Origin: Macrolepiota albuminosa
Taxonomy: Eukaryota > Basidiomycota > Agaricomycetes > Agaricales > Agaricaceae
NCBI GenBank assembly: GCA_027475525.1
Contig: JAMWFC010000059.1
Span: 744,001-808,000 of the forward strand
Length of the DNA stretch: 64,000 bases
Direction of reading: 5' to 3'
Below are positions 56,303-64,000 of the stretch, piece by piece (position 1 is the first letter of the stretch; every line of letters begins with the position of its first letter). Both the position numbers and the translations under genes were made by a program. The notes under the pieces are model-generated. The model saw only the letters and a list, made by a program, of their open reading frames with translations, searched no databases and was not told where the DNA came from.

Positions 56303-57001
56303 GTTGACGAAGCGACCCTTTTAGTTAAGACATTCCTTGGTGCCGGCTGGAAGGATGGGTGGTACATACTTCCAATCAAGTCTCCTGATACAGAGAAACC
56401 CTTAAGCCAAGCTACGAGTCGTGAATGCGTTTTGCCATCCGCCCGGATTATAAGAATGTCCAATTAGTAATTTAACCCAATACATATATAGCTCATTGAT
56501 AAGTGATAAACCGCGAAACAACGACACGCATGGAAATCCCAGAATACAAAAAAGAAATTGTCGGAATCTTCAAATGTTAGCGACCTGTTCTTCAGCCCAT
56601 TCCCGTAACTGTTTGCCAAGCTCAGCTCAGACACAATGCTCACTCCGTTAGTCCAGCAGAATGTTTGTTGTCACCGACAATTTCTGTACCACACCAGTAA
56701 TCATTCTAGAAAACAGGAAGCTTCATACCAGCTAATTTCTCCTCATTCTCTCTGTATCATCATACACATACAGTTTTAGCCTTTCTGGCACAGTCCGTGT
56801 GCAAAACGTTGGGGCCGACTAGATACAACATTCATTGGTCGCGCTCCAGATGTGCTTAGGGCTCAGGTATTGAGATGGTGAACACATGGCTGAAGTCAGA
56901 AGCATTGCATATTTTCCCTTCCAAATCACAAACTTCAAATTCCAACAGCCCTCATTTTCATATCCACTCTTGTTCGTTACAGCCTCGCCCTCCCTCGAGG
57001 G
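56303..57001. repeat. Segmental duplication copy 2, left arm
   Basis: Matches 1294-1991 closely. Interrupted at GAGGG (56997-57001) by copia4; homology resumes at 61936. Confidence 0.85.
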
Positions 57002-57311
57002 TGTCGCAGCATGTCACAGAATGGATGTATTTCGTGTACGAATATGATATATCTGAAGCTGAAGCTGAAGCTCGAGGTCAAGAAGATAGTAATACAAGTC
57101 GTATGTGAGTAACTTACCTGAAGCTCGAGGTCAAGAAGATGACTCGAACTTCAGGTCTGTCGTACTATAAGTAGATACGTACTGGTGAAACTTGTGTATG
57201 ATTCGTAATAGAGAATTGAATTGAAAAAGGTTGAAACAAGTGGAGGGACATACGTAATTATGATGAAGTTATGTGGTCACCTTCCGTAGTCAGACGTCAT
57301 TTCCTTCGTCA
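57002..57311 (-). repeat. 3' LTR of copia4
   Basis: 310 bp; contains a CTGAAG triple tandem (57052-57069 region). The pol stop (57290) lies inside it. Confidence 0.93.
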
Positions 57312-60300
57312 CTCCCACTAGGCGGCGACGTAGGAGGGAGAACACCCAGCTTAGAACGACATTTGTTGAAGGTTTCGCGTGGTAGTGCTTTCGTCAGGGC
57401 GTCGGCTATCATGTCGTGTGTGGACACATATTCCAGCTGTATATTTCCCTGTCCGATTTGTTCGCGTATGAAGTGATATCGGATGTCGATATGTTTTGCG
57501 CGTGAGTGAGAGACGGGGTTTTTGGAGAGGGAAATGCTTCCGGCGCTATCTGTGAATATGGTCATTGCACCGACCTGTTTGAAGTCGAGGTCGTTTAGTA
57601 AGGTCCGTAACCATATCGCTTCCCTGGTCGCATTCGCAGAGGCAATGTACTCCGCCTCCACCGTTGATGTCGCTACTCCCAATTGCTTCCTTGAAGACCA
57701 AGACACAGTACTCCCATTGAGTTCGTAGCACCACCCACTAACAGATCGTCGATCGAAGTTATCTTGCGCCCAATTCGCGTCGCTCCATCTGACTAACTTT
57801 ATTTCTCCATCTTTCATCCCTCCCAACCTAAGTGCGAGCGATTTCGTCCCTTTTAAGTATCGGAGTATTCGTTTGCACGCGGTAAGGTGCGGTATGCCCG
57901 GGTTACCTGAGAATTGAGCCACGAGGCTTACCGCGAATTGTATGTCGGGTCTAGTTTGAGTGGCGTAGAGTAAGGACCCAACAAGTGATAAGTAGTTTAG
58001 TCCGTTCGAATACTTCGCGTATGCTTCGATTTCTTCGGCGGTTCTGGGCGATTGCCAAAGTGATAAATTATGGTTTGTTGCCAAGGGGATGGCAACTTCA
58101 TGGCAGGACGTCATTCCGAAACGCTCAAGTACTGAGTTGATGTAAGCGGATTGATTTAAGTAAATGTGGCGCTTCTGACGGTCGCGGCTGATCTCGATCC
58201 CGAGCATATAGTGTATTTCTCCGAGATCGGTTATATCGAAGTTGTTGCTCATGTCACGTTTGAATAATTCGATTTTTTGAGTGTCATTGCCCGCGACGGC
58301 CATGTCATCAACGTAGACGAGGACTATCAATGTGATTTTCCCGCCCAATTTCAGGATGTATAGACAGTTGTCCGCACGTGATTGTTTGAACCTGAGAGTC
58401 ATGAGGACATCGTGAAGGCGCTCCTTCCATTTACGGCCAGACTGTTTAAGGCCGTATATCGCTTTATTAAGTCTCCAATACTTATCTCTCTTGAGGCAAC
58501 TTGGGGGCCTCATGTAGATTTCTTCGTCAAGATCGGCTTCGAGATACGTGCCGATCACATCAATCTGATGGATTTCAAGATCTAATAAAGCGGAGAGGGT
58601 TAGGAAAACTCGAAGTGTGACGAATTTGGCGACCGAAGAGAAGGTGTCCTTGTAATCGATGCCGGGAACTTGCGAAAAACCTTGTGCGACTATTCGTGCT
58701 TTGTACTTCACCCTTTTACCCTGCTCGTTGACCTTTTCTTTGAGTACCACTTTGCTTCCGACTGCTTTCCTGCCCGGAGGTAGATTGTCAACTTCGTCAA
58801 ATACCTTTTTGCTGATAAGCTGTTGGTGCTCTGCCTTGACAGCTTTTGTCCATTCGTCAGAGTCGGGACCTCTGAGGGCCTCGGTTATCGACGGTCCAGC
58901 TATTGTTATGTGCGCCACGTGTAAGCTTTGAGATTCATTATCGTCGTCTTGGCGATATCTCAATGGTACGCGCTTTGTTCTTGCTGAAGGTTCTCTGATG
59001 GGTAGGTTTAACCATTTTGCGCGCTTTCTGGGTGCGGGTGGTGTTTCCATATCCGTGGGGCCATAATCAGGTGTATTTGGCCTTACGGATTCAGGATACT
59101 GTAATTCTTCACTCACCGACCTGCCCTCTGAAGCGCTAGAGTACGCGTCGTCGTCCTCTGTCATCTGGCTAACGTCGGGCAATTGCGCCGTGAGTCGTAT
59201 TCTGCGGGGCGAATCCCCCTCAGGATATAAGGCCGTGTCGATTAAACCGTCGATATGACCTTTGGTTGCTCGAGTAGAATCAAGTCTCACTCGGGCCAGC
59301 TCACTCGGCACATCGTCTTCATAAAATCGCACGTCTCGAGAGGTAATTAGCTTGCCGTTTTCGAGGTCTTCAAGTCTGTAACCCTTGGTTTCTCCAGCCC
59401 ACCACCCCAACATCCTCACTCGAACTGCCCGTGACTCTAATTTTCCATGCCTGACCTCCTTAGGAACGTGCGCCCACCCTAAGGACCCAAAGACACGCAG
59501 GTGCGAGACGTCAGGTTTCTCACCGGTGTTACTCCATTCAGTGTATGGAATTTTACCTCCGAGAGCGCTCGTCGGAGTAATTGATCGGATGTAAACAGCA
59601 TAAGCGAAAGCTTCGCCCCAATACCTTAGGTCCATGTTGGCGGCGTGCAACATGCTGCGCATCATTTCCATTAGCACCGCGATCATCCGTTCCGCAATAC
59701 CGTTTTGCTGAGGGCGGTAGGGGTTAGTCGTTTCGTGCGCTATTCCGTTTGCACGACAGAACTTCTCAACGGTAGAGTTTACGAATTCAGTTCCGTTATC
59801 GGTTCGAATGATCTTGACGAGTCGGCCCGATTGTCTCTCGAGTCGTGCTACAGTTACTTTCATTTCGTCGGCGGCTTGTTCTTTCCTTTGGAGTAAGCTG
59901 CCACACGGTAAGCGTCGACTCACTTCGACAATGACAAGCGCATAACGATTTCCGTCCCAGGTCGGCACATTCATTGGACCCACGAGATCCATGACAAGAA
60001 GTTCGTTCTTTTCGTACTGTTTGGTGCTCGCTTCTGGCAATGGAGGTCTGGTCGACTTCCCCTGGACACATCCGCTGCAGAGTCGGTCGAATTCACGAGG
60101 GAGTTTGATTTCTAAACCGGTTACGAGGTTCTGATCCGCCATTGTTTTAATGACGCGGGGGTTGATGTGTCCTAACCTTCGGTGCCACAGACGCATAGTC
60201 GATTCGTTTGCAACGAAGGCGACGTGGCCATCAAGGGTCCCCATATTCATGCACTCGACGCAATACATGGTTCCCCTATCCCCAATTAGCTTGGCTCGAA

Positions 60301-60931
60301 GAAACTCCTTGCTGTCCCAAGCAAGGCTTATGCCATAGGAGAGTCCCTGTAAAGTAGCACCACTACGCTGTAACAAACCTAGACTGATGAGGTTCGCCCC
60401 TAATTTAGGCACAAACCATATGTCATCGAAACGTACGTCATTGATTCCGTCAGGGACATTGGTGCGTATTGCGATGGAGCCAACGCCGGCAACATTGAGC
60501 TGATTGTTGCCACCGACCGATATATATTGATTTTGGACATCTTTAAGCTTGAAAAACCACTCTCGATCTGCCAGCATGTGGCAGGAGGCGGCACTATCTA
60601 GCAATAGTCCGGAAGGCATGCCGTTATTTGTAGCCATAAGGAGTTTTCCTACTTCTCGAGGCTCATCGGTCGATTTCTTTACAGCTACGTTGGCATTTCC
60701 GACGTTCTTCGGTTTTCTAGGTCTGGGACATTTCGGACTCCAATGCCCTTTCTCACCGCAATTATGACAGGTGTCGTCTGGCTTTGGTTCGCGTCGAGGC
60801 TTGGATTTCTTCTTCAATACTTTACTCCCACTCGATTGAGTACTGGTCTTGGAGGCGAAGGCTAACGGCTTGTTGGTGGAGCTCTCTTCCTGCATCAATC
60901 GGTCGTAAACGGATATTAGTTCCACAGACAC
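57290..60931 (-). CDS. pol: copia4 pol polyprotein (protease, integrase, RT, RNase H), open throughout
   Basis: 1,213-codon frame without a stop. It begins in the distal part of gag (zinc knuckle CHNCGEKGHWSPKC), then protease (LLLDSAASCHMLAD), integrase zinc region (LWHRRLGHINPRVI..LCSGCVQGKS), integrase core (LLVMDLVGPMN, IIRTDNGTEFVN, YRPQQNGIAERM), RT (SKVVLKEKVNEQGKRVKYKA, HQIDVIGTYLEADLDEEIYM, IVLVYVDDMAVAGND) and RNase H (WSDANWAQDNFDRRSVSGW, STVEAEYIASA, DSAGSISLSKNPVSHSRAKH). All catalytic motifs are present. The upstream gag frame is offset by the 2-bp deletion near 60928, so pol would be translated only with a compensating shift. Likely the most recently active enzyme set in the window. 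Confidence 0.95.
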   Translation of the reverse strand: MSVELISVYDRLMQEESSTNKPLAFASKTSTQSSGSKVLKKKSKPRREPKPDDTCHNCGEKGHWSPKCPRPRKPKNVGNANVAVKKSTDEPREVGKLLMATNNGMPSGLLLDSAASCHMLADREWFFKLKDVQNQYISVGGNNQLNVAGVGSIAIRTNVPDGINDVRFDDIWFVPKLGANLISLGLLQRSGATLQGLSYGISLAWDSKEFLRAKLIGDRGTMYCVECMNMGTLDGHVAFVANESTMRLWHRRLGHINPRVIKTMADQNLVTGLEIKLPREFDRLCSGCVQGKSTRPPLPEASTKQYEKNELLVMDLVGPMNVPTWDGNRYALVIVEVSRRLPCGSLLQRKEQAADEMKVTVARLERQSGRLVKIIRTDNGTEFVNSTVEKFCRANGIAHETTNPYRPQQNGIAERMIAVLMEMMRSMLHAANMDLRYWGEAFAYAVYIRSITPTSALGGKIPYTEWSNTGEKPDVSHLRVFGSLGWAHVPKEVRHGKLESRAVRVRMLGWWAGETKGYRLEDLENGKLITSRDVRFYEDDVPSELARVRLDSTRATKGHIDGLIDTALYPEGDSPRRIRLTAQLPDVSQMTEDDDAYSSASEGRSVSEELQYPESVRPNTPDYGPTDMETPPAPRKRAKWLNLPIREPSARTKRVPLRYRQDDDNESQSLHVAHITIAGPSITEALRGPDSDEWTKAVKAEHQQLISKKVFDEVDNLPPGRKAVGSKVVLKEKVNEQGKRVKYKARIVAQGFSQVPGIDYKDTFSSVAKFVTLRVFLTLSALLDLEIHQIDVIGTYLEADLDEEIYMRPPSCLKRDKYWRLNKAIYGLKQSGRKWKERLHDVLMTLRFKQSRADNCLYILKLGGKITLIVLVYVDDMAVAGNDTQKIELFKRDMSNNFDITDLGEIHYMLGIEISRDRQKRHIYLNQSAYINSVLERFGMTSCHEVAIPLATNHNLSLWQSPRTAEEIEAYAKYSNGLNYLSLVGSLLYATQTRPDIQFAVSLVAQFSGNPGIPHLTACKRILRYLKGTKSLALRLGGMKDGEIKLVRWSDANWAQDNFDRRSVSGWCYELNGSTVSWSSRKQLGVATSTVEAEYIASANATREAIWLRTLLNDLDFKQVGAMTIFTDSAGSISLSKNPVSHSRAKHIDIRYHFIREQIGQGNIQLEYVSTHDMIADALTKALPRETFNKCRSKLGVLPPTSPPSGSDEGNDV

Positions 60932-61616
60932 TCTCGATAGTAAGAGAGCTTCCCCGATAGAGTAAGTTTTGTTTCATAACCTCCCAGGCGGTTGACTGAG
61001 GCAGAGATAGGAGTATGGCATTAATAATCGTGTTATCGTCGACCTTGTGACCGGCGTCGGTTATACGTCGACGAATGTTCAGATAAAATCCGATGTGGTC
61101 AGTCATTGGTGTTCTACCGTCCCATTTCCTACCATACAGTTGTTGATAGTAGTAGTGGACGTTGATACCGCTTTGTTGGTCGACATAACATTTGTGAAGA
61201 TGGTCCCATATTTCTTTTGATCTTCGGAGTTTGACAATAGATTCGCGCTGAGTGTATTCCATAGCACCGCGTATCAGTCCTACGGCAGCCTCATCTTTGC
61301 CGAGCCATCGTTCGTGCTTCTCGACAGCATGTTCCCACATGATGTAGGGCTTGGACTGCATTACGTCCCAAGCATCCTGTCCTTCCTTTTTGACAGTAAT
61401 AACTTTGCCGTCCTCGGAAGAATGGGAAGTAGTCATCATTTCTGGGAATTCCCCGGGAGGCTTGGGCGGGCATGATTCACGACCAGACGTAACCCCCCAA
61501 AGGGATTTGGTCTGTAAGGCGATCTTCATATTATCCGCCCAAATATGGTAATTGTTACCGTCGAACTTCGCGAACTGTAAGGATTCGGAAGTATGTTCGC
61601 TAACAGCGGGGCCCAT
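60822..61616 (-). CDS. gag: copia4 gag, frameshifted before the zinc knuckle
   Basis: Starts at the ATG inside the primer-binding site (61616-61614; MGPAVSEHTSESLQFAKFDG) and reads through capsid-like sequence (NNYHIWADNMKIALQTKSLW, IWDHLHKCYVDQQSGINVHY, YLNIRRRITDAGHKVDDN). Where copia2 has CCGCAGAAACACTCTC, this copy has CCACAGACACTCTC: two bases are missing, so after LTIESV the frame leaves the conserved course and stops at 60822. The pol frame overlaps it by about 110 bp. Either a recent inactivating deletion or, less likely, a site where ribosomes shift frame. Confidence 0.85.
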   Translation of the reverse strand: MGPAVSEHTSESLQFAKFDGNNYHIWADNMKIALQTKSLWGVTSGRESCPPKPPGEFPEMMTTSHSSEDGKVITVKKEGQDAWDVMQSKPYIMWEHAVEKHERWLGKDEAAVGLIRGAMEYTQRESIVKLRRSKEIWDHLHKCYVDQQSGINVHYYYQQLYGRKWDGRTPMTDHIGFYLNIRRRITDAGHKVDDNTIINAILLSLPQSTAWEVMKQNLLYRGSSLTIESVCGTNIRLRPIDAGRELHQQAVSLRLQDQYSIEWE

Positions 61617-61620
61617 AACC
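61607..61620 (-). other. Primer-binding site of copia4
   Basis: GGTTATGGGCCCCG on the minus strand, adjoining the 5' LTR; contains the gag ATG. Confidence 0.75.
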
Positions 61621-61930
61621 TGTCGCAGCATGTCACAGAATGGATGTATTTCGTGTACGAATATGATATATCTGAAGCTGAAGCTGAAGCTCGAGGTCAA
61701 GAAGATAGTAATACAAGTCGTATGTGAGTAACTTACCTGAAGCTCGAGGTCAAGAAGATGACTCGAACTTCAGGTCTGTCGTACTATAAGTAGATACGTA
61801 CTGGTGAAACTTGTGTATGATTCGTAATAGAGAATTGAATTGAAAAAGGTTGAAACAAGTGGAGGGACATACGTAATTATGATGAAGTTATGTGGTCACC
61901 TTCCGTAGTCAGACGTCATTTCCTTCGTCA
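61621..61930 (-). repeat. 5' LTR of copia4
   Basis: 310 bp. TATA-like CTTATAG near 61790 on the minus strand; consensus splice donor CAG|GTAAGT at 61736 and CTTCAG acceptors at 61672, 61678 and 61684 suggest an optional 53-65-bp leader intron. Confidence 0.93.
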
Positions 61931-61935
61931 GAGGG

Positions 61936-63754
61936 TCAGGGAATAATCGAATTTTTTGGTACGTGATCTATCTTATTATCTCATTGTCAAAGGTACCTTG
62001 ACATTGTTATTATGACCATACATACCCATATATACACTACCTGTAAGACTATGTCGTCTTCCGTGTTTTGATACACCCCCCGTTTACTCGTTTTGGATGT
62101 CCAGTCACGTGCATCAAAACTCGATTTTGGGCACAGCGTTGCTTTCCTTAACCACCTCTTTGCCACTCATCCATCTTGTCACTGCTTAGATATGATATAC
62201 ACGACATTACTAGGGCAGTAGGCACGAACACTGGTTGAGTTGTTTTCGCGGTCTTCGAGGGTGGCAGCACCAAGATAGATAAGACTGACTGCCTCGCCTG
62301 AAGATTTTCTCACAAGACGTTCACTCTTGACTTTAGCTCCCACTTCGCGCTATGTCAGGCCCTTTCGTTTATAAACCACCCACCGCTCCTGTCCGGTGCC
62401 AAAGTCCCTACACCCATAAACCGCGGTCTGCATCACCTTTCATTCCCGGCTCCTCGTATTTACTACCACCCTCTTTAAATCCCTCACCACATTTTGAAAC
62501 AGCACCCCTGCCTCTATTCGACGGTCCAGATCGGTGCTCCATCCCCGCTCCAAATACTTATGACGCAAGATATTGTGGTACCTTTTGGGAGCCGAGGCGT
62601 GACCCCCTTCCGCAATGGCACGAAGGCAACATGAGTTCATGGCCTAATATGCCCCCACCGTTTTCTGCACCGTTGGACAGTGTTGGAAATCTTGCCGGAT
62701 CGTCACCGTATTCACGGCGCCGCCGACACTCATTCAGTTATGCATACAATCCACCACTTCAAGTTCATCCCCTTCTGAATGCTGAGGTTCCCGTCAACAA
62801 CTTCTTCTTTGATCTGTCGCGCATGTGTGACCCTCTTCTCCACTCCCGTGAAGACTTCGCGGAGCCTGCGACATACATACCAATCACTCGAATGCGGATC
62901 ATGTCTGATGTCCTTCCTCAAGAATGGGACTCTCACCTGATGTGAATGAGTATCACGTCAGGACTGGGTACGGTCCTCCGCCAATCACGGTACGGGACGT
63001 CTTGCAAGAGCTCTCCTGCCGATTGCAGTTGCAAATCAGGCACAATGACTGGGCACGGTTGTCACGGGAGACATGGGCAAAGTTAGTCGTGCCTTCCACA
63101 GTTGTTGTCGGGTTGCTCCCGGTGGATGCCTGGCAGAGAGGGCAAAAGGTGTAAGGAGAGTTGATTATCTGTGGGGAAATACGAGACTTTCGGGCTTGCT
63201 GAAGGTGGGAAATGAGGATGGACGCGAAACCATACCAATCTACTCAGTGATGGATTTATATTCGAGATTTATGTGTACCTCTCATTGGATTATTTATTTT
63301 TGTCGTTATGCACCCCGGGACTTATTGCCCTTATGTACAATCTTTCATGTGATTTGCGTGTACGTATAACTGGTTAGAACGGCTCAAAAAAGGTCTCGCG
63401 CGGCCATGATGTACGTTATACACTTGTGGTACACATCTTAAATACCAACAACACCATGTGCGAGCAGTGTAGACCAGCGCTCAATCAGTATGCAGAAATG
63501 CCGGATCATCCAAACCTCCATGTCTTCTGAACCTCTCTTAATATCTCAAAAGCCTCTGCAGCCACTTCATCGATCTCTCCATTCTCCAATACCAAACAAT
63601 CATCATCAAGCGGCAGCGGGTGTGTATTTACCTCTATGGTAAGTTCATTATAAGTGGATGGTCGTTGCTCATCATCAATGGCGGCTAGCGCGTTGGGATA
63701 GCCAGAAAATGAACGCGAGCGGCGTAATTGCTGTCTCCAAAGATACGTCGGAGT
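61936..63754. repeat. Segmental duplication copy 2, right arm
   Basis: Continuous counterpart of 1992-2090 + 12476-12505 + 17332-18300. Carries empty sites for copia1 (62030-62034) and the Ngaro element (between 62064 and 62065), and 731 bp (62595-63325) deleted from copy 1. Confidence 0.92.
62352..63154 (+). pseudogene. DUF6699-like gene with a probable frameshift
   Basis: Function unknown; DUF6699 proteins are common in basidiomycetes. First frame 62352-62945 (197 residues): Pro-rich start (MSGPFVYKPPTAPV), middle WEPRRDPLPQWHEG, then the domain start (VHPLLNAEVPVNNFFFDLSR, EPATYIPITRMRIMSDVLPQ, EWDSHL). The characteristic continuation is in another frame from about 62940 to 63154 (VNEYHVRTGYGPPPITVRDV, LQELSCRLQLQIRHNDWARL). 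The two overlap in GACTCTCACCTGATGTGAATG with no plausible intron, so a one- or two-base indel has split the domain. The start ATG is the same as in the truncated copy at 17617. If an unusual intron or sequencing error is involved, the gene could be intact. Confidence 0.6.
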
Positions 63755-64000
63755 TGGTTTTGCACCGAGATGGTGAATTGCGACCCCAGGTAACTGAGCC
63801 TGCGATGAGGAAGGACCGATTCGAGAACGAGAGGAGATAAGGGAGACCGAAGAAGATTTGAGATGTCCAGAGTTCGAAAGTTGCATAGTATCACAAAGAG
63901 GGATTTTCTGGCGAGGCTCGATGTGCGATGCTGGGCGCGGAATGCTCTTGTATGATGCCGCTGGAAGAGGTGCGAAACTGTGCATTAGATAGAACGCCAA
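63506..64000 (-). CDS. Hypothetical protein, C-terminal part (runs off window end)
   Basis: 164 residues visible, open to the window edge, so the start shown is not reliable. Ser/Arg-rich first half (SSSVSLISSRSRIGPSSSQA), then TPTYLWRQQLRRSRSFSGYP, an acidic hydrophobic tail (THPLPLDDDCLVLENGEIDE, VAAEAFEILREVQKTWRFG) and stop at 63506. No domain recognised. Its last ~80 residues are duplicated at 18052-18300. Convergent with the DUF6699-like gene. Confidence 0.55.
   Translation of the reverse strand: MAFYLMHSFAPLPAASYKSIPRPASHIEPRQKIPLCDTMQLSNSGHLKSSSVSLISSRSRIGPSSSQAQLPGVAIHHLGAKPTPTYLWRQQLRRSRSFSGYPNALAAIDDEQRPSTYNELTIEVNTHPLPLDDDCLVLENGEIDEVAAEAFEILREVQKTWRFG

Larger units (their letters stand above)
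57002..61930 (-). mobile_element. copia4: full-length, very young Ty1/copia element
   Basis: 4,929 bp, minus strand, 310-bp LTRs (57002-57311 and 61621-61930) that appear identical base for base. Target-site duplication GAGGG at 56997-57001 and 61931-61935; the empty site is 1987-1991. Same family as copia2. The only visible lesion is a 2-bp deletion in gag. Confidence 0.96.

Noticed and set aside
56185..56463. Minus-strand 92-residue frame as a real gene
   Set aside because: It spans the edge of the duplication, and its equivalent in copy 1 (1462 to about 1294) has a stop. No motif recognised.
51..64000. CRISPR array
   Set aside because: The direct repeats seen are LTRs, split direct repeats or a 340-bp tandem repeat. 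There is no short-repeat/spacer pattern, and the genome is fungal.

Overview
The window is a transposon-dominated piece of a basidiomycete (mushroom-forming, Agaricomycetes-type) nuclear genome. Evidence: host-like genes with GT-AG introns of about 42-120 bp; basidiomycete gene types (DUF6699-like protein, DUR3-type urea transporter, a one-pass membrane protein with a long cytoplasmic tail, a sirtuin); and a Plavaka-type transposase, a Ngaro-type tyrosine-recombinase retroelement, Ty1/copia and Ty3/gypsy elements and a Tc1/mariner element. Almost every host gene is broken, partial or interrupted.

Layout. 1-1293: 5' end of a minus-strand copia element (copia0). 1294-2090: left arm of a segmental duplication. 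2091-12470: copia1 (plus), with copia2 (minus, 7374-12268) nested in its 3' LTR. 12506-17331: complete Ngaro-type element (minus) with A1-B1-A2-B2 split direct repeats. 17332-18300: right arm of the duplication. 18301-20609: a hypothetical gene and a decayed sirtuin gene. 20610-24168: AT-rich DNA with a ~340-bp tandem repeat split by a dead Tc1/mariner element. 24169-26048: retroelement and hypothetical-gene fragments. 26049-36829: gypsy1, a chromodomain Ty3/gypsy element with extra ORFs between integrase and 3' LTR. 36830-41960: gypsy2, lacking its 5' LTR, with an inverted solo LTR of its own family inside the chromodomain. 41961-45521: 5'-truncated Plavaka transposase. 47296-53703: DUR3 first exons and a membrane-protein gene split by copia3 (48097-53257, TSD ACACA). 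54627-55914: small host genes. 56303-63754: second copy of the segmental duplication, holding copia4 (57002-61930), a DUF6699-like gene and, running off the window, a hypothetical minus-strand gene.

The two duplication copies act as empty-site controls: copy 2 shows the uninterrupted targets of copia1 and the Ngaro element, and copy 1 shows the uninterrupted target of copia4. This fixes the element ends and target-site duplications to the base.

The most unusual signals are these. (i) gypsy1's coding sequence, extra ORFs and LTR are packed with short perfect stem-loops that I do not see at that density in gypsy2 or the copia elements. (ii) gypsy1 has a Q/P-rich and a globular accessory protein region 3' of the integrase. 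(iii) Nearly all premature stops in unrelated elements are TGA, mostly where CGA (Arg) is expected, which suggests cytosine deamination. (iv) The Ngaro gag and RT share one frame separated by a single UAG. (v) A stem-loop/direct-repeat module is shared by the copia1 LTR and an intron of the sirtuin pseudogene.
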